From positions 1 to 41,062 of the IMG/VR virus record IMGVR_UViG_3300049217_000051: DNA of 41,062 bases, one strand, 5' to 3'. The notes under the pieces are model-generated. The model saw nothing but the letters and a program-made list of their open reading frames with translations, searched no databases and had not been told where the DNA came from. Position numbers and translations under genes: made by a program. The stretch comes from a virus. This document shows positions 20,438-29,511 of this stretch, one piece after another. Position 1 is the stretch's first letter; the number at the start of each line of letters is the position of its first letter.

Positions 20438-21474
20438 TGGATGGTTATTTTCAGTTCAACAGCCAAATCAATCCGGTACCCAGCAATTTAGTTGATCCAT
20501 CTCCAATTAGCGGATTAGCCGATCCAGTTATCTTAGCTTTGGCTAACTTCATTCGACAGGTCTTCAACACCAACTTACAACCAAGATTTAGTCAAGAAGC
20601 AGCAGCCTGCGGATTGAGCCACTCGGTTTTAGAGAGTTGGGTAGATGGATACGCAGTAGCACAAGTTATCGCTTTCCCACTCAATGACCAACTTCTCAAA
20701 CTAACTGACTTCAAGTTTCCATTGTTGGCGGTGCAACCAGTTTCCGAAGAGCCAATGAATTTGACTCTAACCAATTTAGCGACCAACCGAACTTTTCGAG
20801 TAGCTTGGATATTGCCACCTCTCTCTGTTCAGCAATACAATCGAATGTATTACTTTCTCCACTTGGCGTGGGAGGCTTGGTTAGGATACGGCAGTCAGGG
20901 ATATGACCCCAAGGTCAATCTGATTTCAGTATGGGAACAATCAGGCGTTAGTTTCGGAGCAATGCACGGAGCCAATTACCTTCCATATGAAGGAATGTCG
21001 GGCGGCAAAGATAGCAAAGACATCAAGTTCCCCACTTTGGAATTTGAGATGAGTTTGGTAGAGCGTTGCCTACAACCAGTTACCCAAAACTTCCCCCACG
21101 GTTTCAACGAAGCTTATATCGAATTGGATTATGTAGATGGCTCTAATCCAGCCAATGCAATTCCAAATTTAATCGATGGATATGTTCAACCTAATATCAC
21201 TCTTACCAGTTGCTCACCCAGCAGTGGCCCGATAGCAGGCAATGCACTTCTACTGATACAAGGAACCGGTTTCTCCATTGAGAAGATAGTCTCCGCTTCC
21301 CAGCTGACGATTGCGGGCTCTCCCGCCAAGTCGCTGACAGTCAAATCGCCTACAGCAATCTTAGCCATCACCAACGCAGGTGTTAACGGCTCCCAGGGAA
21401 TGTTAGGGGATATTATTTTAACAGACGTACAAGGCAATCAATACACATTGCTTGACTCATTCACCTACACTTAA
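20437..21474 (+). CDS. Virion protein with C-terminal IPT/TIG-like domain
   Basis: The ATG shares bases with the preceding stop. The 345-residue product has an N-terminal structural part. From about residue 250 there is an Ig-like IPT/TIG unit: SCSPSSGPIAGNALLLIQGTGF, later SLTVKSPTAILAI and a final strand DSFTYT. IPT domains are common in phage surface proteins and may bind carbohydrate or extend the particle. The first part contains three Asp-Gly-Tyr tripeptides. It sits just before a small gene and the tail sheath, so it could be a tail-terminator or neck protein with an added Ig domain. Confidence 0.6.
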   Translation: MDGYFQFNSQINPVPSNLVDPSPISGLADPVILALANFIRQVFNTNLQPRFSQEAAACGLSHSVLESWVDGYAVAQVIAFPLNDQLLKLTDFKFPLLAVQPVSEEPMNLTLTNLATNRTFRVAWILPPLSVQQYNRMYYFLHLAWEAWLGYGSQGYDPKVNLISVWEQSGVSFGAMHGANYLPYEGMSGGKDSKDIKFPTLEFEMSLVERCLQPVTQNFPHGFNEAYIELDYVDGSNPANAIPNLIDGYVQPNITLTSCSPSSGPIAGNALLLIQGTGFSIEKIVSASQLTIAGSPAKSLTVKSPTAILAITNAGVNGSQGMLGDIILTDVQGNQYTLLDSFTYT

Positions 21475-21485
21475 ACCAGGAAAAT

Positions 21486-21749
21486 ATGGCACCCAAACAC
21501 AAAATGATTAGTCTCTGGGTTAAAGCATTAGCCGAAGCCAATGTCAGAGAAATTGACCAACAAGGCAAACCCTTAATGGCTTTGCGAGTTGTTGGAAAAC
21601 AAAACGGACAAGTACTGCCAGAAGGTGTGCAAGTTCCATATCACCCACACTACATCGCAGAAATCAAAAGGCAGTCTCTAATGCCAATGGATTTGCAAAC
21701 GGCAAAACTTGCCGGAGTGCATTTTACAGAAACCTCAAAGGAACTCTAA
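21486..21749 (+). CDS. Hypothetical 87-residue protein
   Basis: The gene lies between the IPT-domain protein and the sheath, with an AGGA site upstream. Its product is basic with a Pro/His-rich centre (VPYHPHYIAEIKRQ) and no known motif. The stop is immediately followed by the sheath ATG, so the two genes are coupled. Small genes at this point in Mu-like tails often have unknown assembly roles. No function is claimed. Confidence 0.5.
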   Translation: MAPKHKMISLWVKALAEANVREIDQQGKPLMALRVVGKQNGQVLPEGVQVPYHPHYIAEIKRQSLMPMDLQTAKLAGVHFTETSKEL

Positions 21750-23336
21750 ATGGCCGACATAACTTTACCAGGCATTACTGCTAACAGCCCACCAGGCGTC
21801 TATACTTTCTTGCAATTTATCGCAGGACAAGCTGGTCCTCCAACGGCTCAATACACGGCTGTTATTGTGGCCAATCCAGCCTCCGATGGCTATTTGTCTT
21901 CAGGAGCTGATGGATATATATTCGGACCAGATACTCTCATTCCAGTTCAATCTGTTAGTGATGCAGTCAACGGTTTCGGAGCAGGTTCTCCAGCCGCTCT
22001 AATGTTTGCGGCCTTCAAATCCAAGAACCCAACCACTCCACTATATGTAGCTTTGGTAGAACCGGCAGTAGGAACTCAAGCTTCTCTATCTGTAGTTGTT
22101 ACCGCGGTAGGTTCCCCATCTCAAACCACTGGTGTGGTTCAGTTTAGTGTTGATGCAAAACCGCCAGCACAAGCTGTCTTTGGCGCTTCAGATAGCGCTA
22201 CTACCATTGCTGCCAGTTTGGCCAGCGCTATTAACTCCAATGTCAATCTACCAGTCACCGCTATGGCTTCCAGTGGCACAGTCACCATTACCGCCAAGGT
22301 TCCGGGTGCCAGAGGCAATAACCTTTTGGGATTTGCCCAAGTAGCTGCCGGTGTTGGTGTGACAGTTTCTACCACCGTTCCTACCAGATTTACTGGGGGA
22401 GCAGGTTCCGACCTTGTCAATGTAGAGAATACCCTTAATCTATTAGCCGCTAACGGACAGAGATATTACTACTACGTAATGGAAGCTGGATGTGATTTGA
22501 TTGACGGTACCAATAACGGCATTCCAGCTGTGGTTGATGCCAGCATCAGTCTATTAGCTCAACCTGCTATTGGTTTGCGTCAGAGAGCTATTTTTGGTTC
22601 CAATGATACCGTAGCTCATACTGCGGCTGTCACGGCAGGACTTAACTTCTTCCGAAGCGAAGTCATTCAATGCAACAGATTAGATTTGTCTGCTGGTGAA
22701 TTAGCTGCCTCTTGGGCAGGTGCCGTAATGCAAACGGAAGCAGTTCCATTGGCCGCACAAGATGTCAACTTCGATAACTTCGGAGGTGATCCAGCTTCTT
22801 CGGCTCTATGGTCAGTTTCTGCCCCATTGGACGGTAGCGCTCCATCAGCTTCTGATGTGCAGACCGCCATTCTCTCTGGTATTACTCCACTCAAAGTTGC
22901 CCCAGGACGCAAGACAGTAGTTGTTAAGCGTTGCACCACTGCCTTCTTCTCTTTGGTGGGAAATTCCGAAGTATTGGACTTGACCATTACGGATGCAGGT
23001 AAAGTAACTGTGGCCGATAGGTTCTTCGATGATCTATCTAACCTAATTGCACTTCGTTTCCCAAGAATGTTGATTGGACCAGATACTGTATCTGGCGCAC
23101 CTCCGGCTGGACCAGGGGTATGTACTCCAAGCAAGATGCAGAACACGGTGTTGGAAGTTATCGGTATCTACAATGCCCAGGGACTTATTGACGGAGCTGC
23201 CACCGCATCCGGTTTAGTAGTCCAACTCAACCAGACCAATAGTTCTTCCATTGGTATTTTGGTCCCACTCTACGTCTCCAACCTATTGCACCAAGTGCTC
23301 ATCAGTGGATTAGCTCAATCCGCAGTGGTTGTATAA
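21750..23336 (+). CDS. Tail sheath protein
   Basis: The 528-residue product starts ITLPGITANSPPGVYTFLQF, the typical sheath N-terminus that gives PGVY near the start. It then has an Asp-Gly-Tyr-rich surface loop and an inserted beta domain at about 120-210. A C-terminal core follows (about 220-500) with the IYNAQGLIDGAA region near the end. The sheath polymerises around the tube and contracts to drive it through the host envelope. The following gene is a tube-like protein, as in Mu (gpL then gpM). The sheath shows that the phage has a contractile tail. Confidence 0.85.
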   Translation: MADITLPGITANSPPGVYTFLQFIAGQAGPPTAQYTAVIVANPASDGYLSSGADGYIFGPDTLIPVQSVSDAVNGFGAGSPAALMFAAFKSKNPTTPLYVALVEPAVGTQASLSVVVTAVGSPSQTTGVVQFSVDAKPPAQAVFGASDSATTIAASLASAINSNVNLPVTAMASSGTVTITAKVPGARGNNLLGFAQVAAGVGVTVSTTVPTRFTGGAGSDLVNVENTLNLLAANGQRYYYYVMEAGCDLIDGTNNGIPAVVDASISLLAQPAIGLRQRAIFGSNDTVAHTAAVTAGLNFFRSEVIQCNRLDLSAGELAASWAGAVMQTEAVPLAAQDVNFDNFGGDPASSALWSVSAPLDGSAPSASDVQTAILSGITPLKVAPGRKTVVVKRCTTAFFSLVGNSEVLDLTITDAGKVTVADRFFDDLSNLIALRFPRMLIGPDTVSGAPPAGPGVCTPSKMQNTVLEVIGIYNAQGLIDGAATASGLVVQLNQTNSSSIGILVPLYVSNLLHQVLISGLAQSAVVV

Positions 23337-23348
23337 AGGAAATAATCA

Positions 23349-23843
23349 ATGCCTAATTTACCAGATAGCAGCTCATTTATTGGACAAGAGTTTCAGGTTC
23401 TATACTTGTCTCTTGGTCAAAATCTGATGACCGAAGTTCAATCCATCAACATTATGCGAACCGATGGCGGTGCTGATGTAGAAACCCTAGCCCGCGATTG
23501 GGCAGGACGTGTCAAGGGAGCCGCTAAGGCAACCGTAAGCGTCAAGGGCGTCATTCCTTATTCTCCCCCAGATACAGGCGGAGTGGGATTTGGCTCAGGT
23601 GGTATGGTGGTAGGAGCGGCTCCTGGAGCTGGCGCTACCCAGTTGGATTTGACGATGTTGACCAGCCTCAATGGCTATGCCAACCAGCCAGTTCAATTTA
23701 CCATTGTCATTGGTAATCCAGCCGTGCAGCAACTTGTCTTCAAAGGTTTCATTTCACAGATTACGGTTGACTCTGCCGTGGGTAAGCAAGCTGATTTTAG
23801 CTTCCAAGCCAGCGGACAGTTCTCTACTTTCGTTTCCGTATAA
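23349..23843 (+). CDS. Tail tube protein
   Basis: The 164-residue size and the place directly after the sheath fit the Mu-like tube protein. The sequence is beta-rich with a Gly-rich centre and ends in ADFSFQASGQFSTFVSV, like other tube proteins whose last strand closes the barrel. It forms the inner tube through which DNA passes. A strong terminator and structured RNA follow the gene, which would reduce expression of the tail chaperone relative to the tube. Confidence 0.75.
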   Translation: MPNLPDSSSFIGQEFQVLYLSLGQNLMTEVQSINIMRTDGGADVETLARDWAGRVKGAAKATVSVKGVIPYSPPDTGGVGFGSGGMVVGAAPGAGATQLDLTMLTSLNGYANQPVQFTIVIGNPAVQQLVFKGFISQITVDSAVGKQADFSFQASGQFSTFVSV

Positions 23844-23855
23844 ATAGCTTAATTG

Positions 23856-23991
23856 TTATCTCACCAGGAAGAGATAACCGCATATCAAGAAACAATTCGT
23901 ATTTCTTGATGGGTTCGATTGCCCGCATAGCCGAATATTGTTTTACCCTGTTCCTTCCTGGTTGGGTTCTGTAATATTTGGCTGTGCGGGC
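23856..23991 (+). ncRNA. Three-hairpin RNA with a loop-loop kissing pair
   Basis: Hairpin 1 (23856-23879) has 8 bp closing the loop ACCAGGAA. Hairpin 2 (23884-23910) has 9 bp closing a 9-nt loop. Hairpin 3 (23921-23991) is a 19-bp terminator stem whose 33-nt loop contains TTCCTGGT at 23955-23962, the exact complement of loop 1. An 8-bp loop-loop interaction would tie the element into one compact fold. Whether it is an independent RNA or a leader of the next gene is not known. Confidence 0.6.
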
Positions 23992-23996
23992 TTTTT
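23921..23996 (+). terminator. Strong rho-independent terminator after the tube gene
   Basis: A 19-bp stem (23921-23939 with 23973-23991, including two G-U pairs) is followed directly by TTTTT at 23992-23996. The loop is long (33 nt). Placed inside the late operon, it should lower transcription of the genes downstream, or respond to an antiterminator. Confidence 0.8.
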
Positions 23997-24017
23997 ACTT
24001 AGACACAGGAAGAACAT

Positions 24018-24623
24018 ATGACCTCTAATAACACTGAAGCGCCCAAAGTTAATATCATCCCGCTGGCCATCCGACAACGCTTTCATATGATTGTCCCGCT
24101 CATTCTAACAGATGAACAAGGCAATGAACTCAATTTACCAATGGTGGTAATGACCTCGGGAGAGGAAGCCCAATGCGAGACTAACGCCTACCTAGACACC
24201 CTAAAAATGTTCAATAACAAAGTTCCCAAGAAAGATGAACCTTCTAAATGGGATCAAGTGTTAGATGCACATAGAGCTGCTTGGATTACTTTTACTACCA
24301 TTAGACATCCAAATGATCTAACCAAAAAGTTCTTTTTAGAAAAGCAACAGGTATTTGACAGTTATTCTTATGATGAGTTGGATACTATTATGTTGCATTA
24401 CACGACTGTCAGAATGAACCAGCCCATCCTCAAACAAATAGACCCTACTGATCCAAATGGATATCAGAAACTCCTCGATATCATAAAAAGAGATGGCGAA
24501 CAAGCAGATTTTTTTTTGAGTGGTCTTACTACTCACACTGCCAATCAGTTGATCAAGTCTTTGGCGAAGGAACGCGAGCAACTGATCTTACAACTGAACA
24601 ATGGGTCATCTGGCAAGCAATGA
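24018..24623 (+). CDS. Tail assembly chaperone, zero-frame product (gpG-like)
   Basis: The gene lies between the tube and tape measure genes, the standard place for the tail chaperone that coats the tape measure during assembly. The 201-residue product is acidic and helical in its second half, with no known catalytic motif. A T9G run at 24509-24518 lies within its 3' part, and the -1 frame is open from there to 24787. A -1 shift would make the longer form expected for such chaperones. The zero-frame stop overlaps the ATG of the downstream ORF (ATGA at 24620-24623). Confidence 0.75.
   Translation: MTSNNTEAPKVNIIPLAIRQRFHMIVPLILTDEQGNELNLPMVVMTSGEEAQCETNAYLDTLKMFNNKVPKKDEPSKWDQVLDAHRAAWITFTTIRHPNDLTKKFFLEKQQVFDSYSYDELDTIMLHYTTVRMNQPILKQIDPTDPNGYQKLLDIIKRDGEQADFFLSGLTTHTANQLIKSLAKEREQLILQLNNGSSGKQ
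24509..24518 (+). promoter_or_regulatory. Probable programmed -1 frameshift site (T9G)
   Basis: The run TTTTTTTTTG ends in TTTTTTG, the slippery sequence used in P2-type tail chaperone genes. The codons in the 0 frame allow tandem slippage (TTT TTT). The -1 frame is then open for about 90 codons and gives a plausible Gln-, Trp- and Lys-rich C-terminal domain. Confidence 0.75.
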
Positions 24624-24787
24624 AGCAATGGCAGTCCGACAGAGAAAACCCAGACAACATTAAAACCAGACAACAAGTTATGAAGAAGAACGCTAATGTC
24701 AAGCGGACTTTCAATAAGAAGATGAGCGTGGCAGCTTTGGCTAAATGGCACGAAATACCACTCAACATCATTACCAAGAAGAGATAA
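24620..24787 (+). CDS. -1 frame C-terminal part of the tail chaperone (gpGT-like)
   Basis: This ORF of 55 codons lies in the -1 frame relative to the tail chaperone and is open upstream to the T9G site. It may also start at its own ATG, which overlaps the chaperone stop. The fused product would continue as GEGTRATDLTTEQWVIWQAM and end IPLNIITKKR, 1 nt before the tape measure ATG. The T domain of such fusions contacts the tape measure. Its coherent composition across the overlap supports translation by frameshift. It could alternatively be a separate small protein. Confidence 0.65.
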   Translation: MKQWQSDRENPDNIKTRQQVMKKNANVKRTFNKKMSVAALAKWHEIPLNIITKKR

Positions 24788-26656
24788 ATGGCCTATAACC
24801 GATCACAACTCAGGGCAGCAGGACACGTAGCGGGAGCCTCAGGGGCTTACCGTGTAGGCCACCTTTTGCGCGCTGGAGGGGCTATTAGCGATACGTTAGG
24901 CATTGAGTCCCTTGCGTCCTCTATTGCCCTTGCCTCTACCGCCGTGGAAGGCATTAGAGCCGCCGCAGTAGTTTTGAAGGTTAGCTTCGATGCTTTATCT
25001 ACCACCGCAACAGCTTTGGTTGGAGCTATTAGTCAATTAGGTGGGGCCAAAGGTTTGCAGCAAATGATGGTGGAGGCCGTTACCAACCAGCAACTGATTA
25101 ACCAAACACGCTTCACCGTAACGGGTGCGGAGCGAATGACATCGGCAGACCTCAATAGCCTCGGCAATAGGTTGTCAGAGGACATATTAGCCGGTGCCTT
25201 CTCTAAGAACGAGTATCTAGCGGGTATCAAACAGATTGGAACTGAAACAGGATCGCAAAAGAGCCTATCAGAAGATACGCTTGCTTTCATAGGGCGTTTC
25301 GCTAAGGTAGGCGCAATGGGCTTCGAGGAGGGTGCGTCCATATTCAGCAGGCTGAAGAAGCAAAATATGTCTTTGTCTGACAGCCAGATAGAGCAAATGA
25401 TGTTATCCGCACACGCCATTGGTCAGGCAGGCAGCTTCAATATTCAGGAGTTGCCAGAGGCTTCCAAGCTGTTGCAAAACCAAGGGTTGCTGGGTTCCAA
25501 GGGGGCGCAAGCTATACAGGACCTATTCATATCCGGCACTTTGCTGAAGGCGGGCGGTGCAGCAGACCTTGAAGAAGCCGGAACGCAGCAACGCGCATTC
25601 TTAAGACAGGTGGAGTTGAGGGGGGCCAGCGGACCATTCCACTTAGACGTTAACAAGCACTTGACAAATATGTCTGAGGCTTATTCGTACATCGCTAACA
25701 CTCCGGCTAGTCAGATGGACAAAACACTAATGACAGGTCGTAGCGGTTTGTTTGTATCCAATATTGCATCAGCCATCAACCAAAGAGCTGGCACAGATGC
25801 CACTGATTTTAGTCCCGAAGCAAAGGGCAAGCGTCAAGCAGTTATTGACGATATGGAAAAGATGCATATGTCAATGGCCGATCTCAACAAAGAGTTTGAG
25901 GAAAGCTTGACGCCGGCAGATCACTTCAAGGTGGTGTTCAATAAGATTTCGGATAGCTTGGAAGCGCAATTCTTGCCAGTTCTGAAAAGAATGCAATCCG
26001 TAATGGATTACTTGGCTACTATTGTAAAAGACAAATCCAAAGATATGGGCGACTACTTCAATAAAATGGTTGGCTGGATCATGGTGTTGGTGACGCATTT
26101 GCCGGAACTGGCTACCGTGGTTAAGCAGTTAGCTAGCGCGATAGGCGGCCTCATAGTCTGGGCGCTGGAGGCGGCCGGCGGTAACAAAGAAGAGGCAATG
26201 CGGGAAAGAGACAGGCTACAAAAAGCTGTCGACAACTGGGACACAACGCCACATAGAAAAGAAGACTCCCTAGAGACTGCCAAAAAAAACTTGGCGAAAG
26301 CCAAATCTATAGTTGGTATGTATGAGGCAGATGAAGCACTCGGGCGTGCAGACCCAGAAAAAGAGGCGGCGGGCAACATTTCTAACCTCAACCAATGGGA
26401 TCAGTTAAGGCTTATAGATAGTAACAATAGGGCCGCCGAGCAGAAGTTGATTGATGATCAAAAGGCCAATATGATGTCTGGCGTCACTCACGCCGTACCA
26501 GGCACCCCCGGCGGAATAGATACCCACGCCATCCTCAACGAGCTACAGAGGCACTACGCCCAACGTGGGGCCGGCAATGCCCATCTAGAAGGCATCCACG
26601 GCAACACCCTCCCAGGAGCACCTTCCGCCCCTTCGACCAATTCCACAGGACACTAA
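24788..26656 (+). CDS. Tape measure protein
   Basis: The 622-residue product is long, helical and Ala/Gly/Met-rich, with hydrophobic stretches near 45-80 and 425-460. It follows the chaperone directly. Tape measure proteins set tail length; at the usual rate of about 0.15 nm per residue, 622 residues would give a tail near 90 nm. The C-terminal part (about 470-540) is charged and helical, and the last 60 residues are Gly/Pro/Ser-rich. It lacks a recognisable lysozyme or peptidase insert. It leaves the tail during DNA entry and may help the DNA through the membrane. Confidence 0.8.
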   Translation: MAYNRSQLRAAGHVAGASGAYRVGHLLRAGGAISDTLGIESLASSIALASTAVEGIRAAAVVLKVSFDALSTTATALVGAISQLGGAKGLQQMMVEAVTNQQLINQTRFTVTGAERMTSADLNSLGNRLSEDILAGAFSKNEYLAGIKQIGTETGSQKSLSEDTLAFIGRFAKVGAMGFEEGASIFSRLKKQNMSLSDSQIEQMMLSAHAIGQAGSFNIQELPEASKLLQNQGLLGSKGAQAIQDLFISGTLLKAGGAADLEEAGTQQRAFLRQVELRGASGPFHLDVNKHLTNMSEAYSYIANTPASQMDKTLMTGRSGLFVSNIASAINQRAGTDATDFSPEAKGKRQAVIDDMEKMHMSMADLNKEFEESLTPADHFKVVFNKISDSLEAQFLPVLKRMQSVMDYLATIVKDKSKDMGDYFNKMVGWIMVLVTHLPELATVVKQLASAIGGLIVWALEAAGGNKEEAMRERDRLQKAVDNWDTTPHRKEDSLETAKKNLAKAKSIVGMYEADEALGRADPEKEAAGNISNLNQWDQLRLIDSNNRAAEQKLIDDQKANMMSGVTHAVPGTPGGIDTHAILNELQRHYAQRGAGNAHLEGIHGNTLPGAPSAPSTNSTGH

Positions 26657-26659
26657 TAA

Positions 26660-28012
26660 ATGGCAATTTCTCTTTCCAATAACAACGGAGCAGCCGGCGT
26701 CCCACCAGGAATAGCAGGTACCCCATTACAATCTTCCACCACACCAGGTGGTAGTTCCACTGCCTTGAACGCGGATAGTGGCGATTGGGAAAACTATTTA
26801 CAACCTACCTCTTTGCAAATTGTTGGCAATGGGGCGGCCGTTTCTTTCCCTTGTCTTTTGATGTCGGAAAGACAATCCAATGCCATAGCCACTCATACCT
26901 ATCCAAACTTGGATAGTGGTTATCAAGAGAATATGGGACGCAATCCCGCTATCTTCCAGGTAAAGATTGCTTTGACCAACAATATCTATCCTAACTCCAC
27001 AGAGAGTTGGACGCCAGGTATTCTCTTTCCAAACACCTTCGAAGACTTGCTTAACTTACTTCTCAACACCACGACAGATAAGACTTTCGTGCATCCGGTT
27101 TATGGACCTATTACCGTCCAGGTGCATACTTGGGAATACGATCTAAATGCCAAGGGGCCGAGAGATGGTGTTTTTCTAAATTGCACCTTGTTAGAAACCA
27201 TCGGTAGCGTCAACCCGCTCTTCCAGCAAATAACTACTCCTCCAGGTTCCAAACTGGCTTTATCTGCCAGCGCCTTGGACAATGCGGTAGTTAATCCACC
27301 AGGGCTATCTCTATCAGGCTTCTTTACCCAAGTGCAACAGGCGATAGGGTCTATCGTTAGCATTCCCAACAACATTGTGGGCAGCCTCAATTCTCAAATC
27401 ATTTCGCCAGTTCTCAACGGAGGAACCGCTGTAGTAGCCGCCATTTATACCGCCCCAGCCACCGTCTATAAGAACCTACAGTTCCAATATCAAACTACCA
27501 AGAGCGCAGTGGATGGAGCTACCGTTAGTTTGGCGCTCAATGCCAATCTGTCATACGGACAGAACTTCAACACTAGTGTTCCAGCTTCTATTGGTTTAGC
27601 ACAGTTCCCACAAGATTCTTCGGTGCAGCAAGTATATAAGTCCTTCGTGGCTCTCAATAGCCAGCCCTCTCAATCAGGGTTCCAGTTCATCAATAAGGCT
27701 TTGGTAGCCTGCAATAGTTTGGAGACCTACTACATAAACCAAAACTTGGCCAGTCTATCAGCCGCATTAGAAGCTTTGCGAGCCTATATTTTGCAACTAC
27801 AACAGACGCAATCGTCTCTCTCTTTCAACGCCAATAACCAAGCCGTCCAGGTGCAAACCTATGTGACCACCAACATCATTACTTGGCAGGTGCTGGCACG
27901 CCTTCTCAATAACAGCGTGGATCAACTGATGGGGCTCAATCAGTCTCTCATCAATAACTTCAGCATTCCATCTCAAACCGGCGTAATGTATTACCAGAGC
28001 AATAACCTATGA
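26660..28012 (+). CDS. Mu gpN-like DNA circularisation/tail protein
   Basis: After a Ser/Gly/Pro-rich start, residues about 40-180 match the N-terminal domain of Mu gpN-type proteins. The landmarks are a SFPCLLMSERQSNAIATHTY segment with the tail of a beta strand, then LGR-like NMGRNPAIFQVKIAL and later TFVHPVYGPITVQVHTWEYD. In Mu, gpN lies between the tape measure and gpP, as here. It joins the tail tip to the baseplate; the name DNA circularisation comes from early work. The C-terminal half is helical with Gln-rich stretches. Confidence 0.65.
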   Translation: MAISLSNNNGAAGVPPGIAGTPLQSSTTPGGSSTALNADSGDWENYLQPTSLQIVGNGAAVSFPCLLMSERQSNAIATHTYPNLDSGYQENMGRNPAIFQVKIALTNNIYPNSTESWTPGILFPNTFEDLLNLLLNTTTDKTFVHPVYGPITVQVHTWEYDLNAKGPRDGVFLNCTLLETIGSVNPLFQQITTPPGSKLALSASALDNAVVNPPGLSLSGFFTQVQQAIGSIVSIPNNIVGSLNSQIISPVLNGGTAVVAAIYTAPATVYKNLQFQYQTTKSAVDGATVSLALNANLSYGQNFNTSVPASIGLAQFPQDSSVQQVYKSFVALNSQPSQSGFQFINKALVACNSLETYYINQNLASLSAALEALRAYILQLQQTQSSLSFNANNQAVQVQTYVTTNIITWQVLARLLNNSVDQLMGLNQSLINNFSIPSQTGVMYYQSNNL

Positions 28013-29511
28013 CCTTACCCTCCGGTGCTACCGACATCTTGACTTTGAATTTCTACAATCCCCTGACAGGCGGGAATGTGGGCGGTTTCTCAGTCGGAGC
28101 CAGTGGGCAACCTAACCAGCAGGGATTTGCTCTAACAGAATTTTGTTTAGAGAAGGACTTCTTTACACCTTCCAATAGTTTTACTATGACCGTTTCGCAA
28201 ATTGGCAGCCAACTAACGGGCGCCAATTCCATTACTTCTTGGATGCAGAATGGTTTGGGGGTCATCGTTCTCATCAATGGCGCCACTCAAATGAACGGCT
28301 ATGTTTTTCAATATCAACTTCATATCAGTCGTCAGGGCGGAACCTCTTTGGTTATCCACGTGAAGGACCTATTGGAGCTGATGGCACAGGGAAGTTGTTT
28401 TCCCAATATGGGAACCAGCAGAACCACCAACGTGCATTTTCCACCCACTACTACTTTAGGGGTGGCACTATCTACCATCGCTCAAAGCTTCTTGAGCGTC
28501 AATAATCTTCCCTTTGATATTGACATTCAGGCAGACGACACCGAAAGCAAATCTAATGCTTTAGCTGGTAAGTTAGGTCTCAAGGTGCAAGGTAAAACCC
28601 CCACCAGCAGACAGAAATCTCTCAATACAGCACTGAACCGATTTAGCACCCCAGAAAAGGGCGAAAGCTATCTGCGCTATATGTTGCGTTTGGCTAAACA
28701 CGCCGGGGCTAATCTGCGTATGTCAGATGACCAACCCAATACCATTACTTGTAAACCACCCACTTATGATCGTGATACTGTCACCCCATTTCAGATAACA
28801 CATCTTCTATCAGCGCCCTTCGGGAGCACCAATGTAGAAAGAGCCTCTTACTATTTCGATCTCAATGAGCAATATAGTTGCGCCATTATCGAAGCCAATA
28901 CTACCGCCCCCAGCGGGAATTTCTATCAGCAAACCTTCAAGGCAGTCGCCCTCAATGAGCTAACAGCCTATCCGCCAGGAGCAGGTAATCCCAGCAATGC
29001 CGTGGCCCAGATACAGGCATTGAATGGATCGGGCAATAGCCAGGGAATAGGTAATGCCCTTCAGACATTAACTAATCAACAGCTAACTGGCACTGCCACC
29101 AGCGGATACAGCATCGCACCTTTCAACCAACAGCTTTATCAAGTAGGACAAAGCCTACCAGTTAAGAACATCGGTTTGAGTTTACCATATTACAGCGTGG
29201 ATAAGAATGCCCACACAGCCGGATCAGGTGGCGAAGTAGATTTTGCAGCCAGCAAAGTTTTGAGTGAGAAGCAAGACAAATACTGTCTATTCACTTACGA
29301 ATTGACCGGCTGGACTATGACAGGGACGCAATTCATTTGGCAACCAGATGTTTTGGTCAGCATTACAGAAGAAGCCTTCAACCCAGGAAATCCACAACAG
29401 ATTACTATGTGGATCAGAAAAGTCAAATTCACCAAATCCAGGGGTGGCGGCACCAGAACAGAATTAGTTTGTTCTTTGCCATATACACACAACTTTGATA
29501 TGTCCGACTAA
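28009..29511 (+). CDS. Mu gpP/gp44-like baseplate hub protein
   Basis: The start overlaps the gpN-like stop (ATGA). At 500 residues it fits the hub protein that follows gpN in Mu-like tails. Its N-terminal half has the usual order of a double beta domain (FCLEKDFFTPSNSFTMTVS, then VIVLINGATQMNGYVFQYQL). A VKDLLELM stretch follows, then a helical part and a C-terminal domain with TFKAVALNEL. The hub holds the central spike. Its stop converges with the stop of a minus-strand secreted-protein gene (29508). Confidence 0.7.
   Translation: MTLPSGATDILTLNFYNPLTGGNVGGFSVGASGQPNQQGFALTEFCLEKDFFTPSNSFTMTVSQIGSQLTGANSITSWMQNGLGVIVLINGATQMNGYVFQYQLHISRQGGTSLVIHVKDLLELMAQGSCFPNMGTSRTTNVHFPPTTTLGVALSTIAQSFLSVNNLPFDIDIQADDTESKSNALAGKLGLKVQGKTPTSRQKSLNTALNRFSTPEKGESYLRYMLRLAKHAGANLRMSDDQPNTITCKPPTYDRDTVTPFQITHLLSAPFGSTNVERASYYFDLNEQYSCAIIEANTTAPSGNFYQQTFKAVALNELTAYPPGAGNPSNAVAQIQALNGSGNSQGIGNALQTLTNQQLTGTATSGYSIAPFNQQLYQVGQSLPVKNIGLSLPYYSVDKNAHTAGSGGEVDFAASKVLSEKQDKYCLFTYELTGWTMTGTQFIWQPDVLVSITEEAFNPGNPQQITMWIRKVKFTKSRGGGTRTELVCSLPYTHNFDMSD

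Noticed and set aside
23844-23935. tRNA-like look with a GGTTCGATT stretch
   Set aside because: The T-arm would have a mismatched closing pair, the middle stem has nine pairs with a nine-base loop, and no matching acceptor ends are visible. A terminator with hairpins explains it better.
24509-24518. T-run as a sequencing error that breaks one longer gene
   Set aside because: Both frames end in proper overlaps with the next gene (ATGA and the TAA just before the tape measure ATG), and the place and slippery site match known tail chaperone frameshifts. An error is still possible but less likely.
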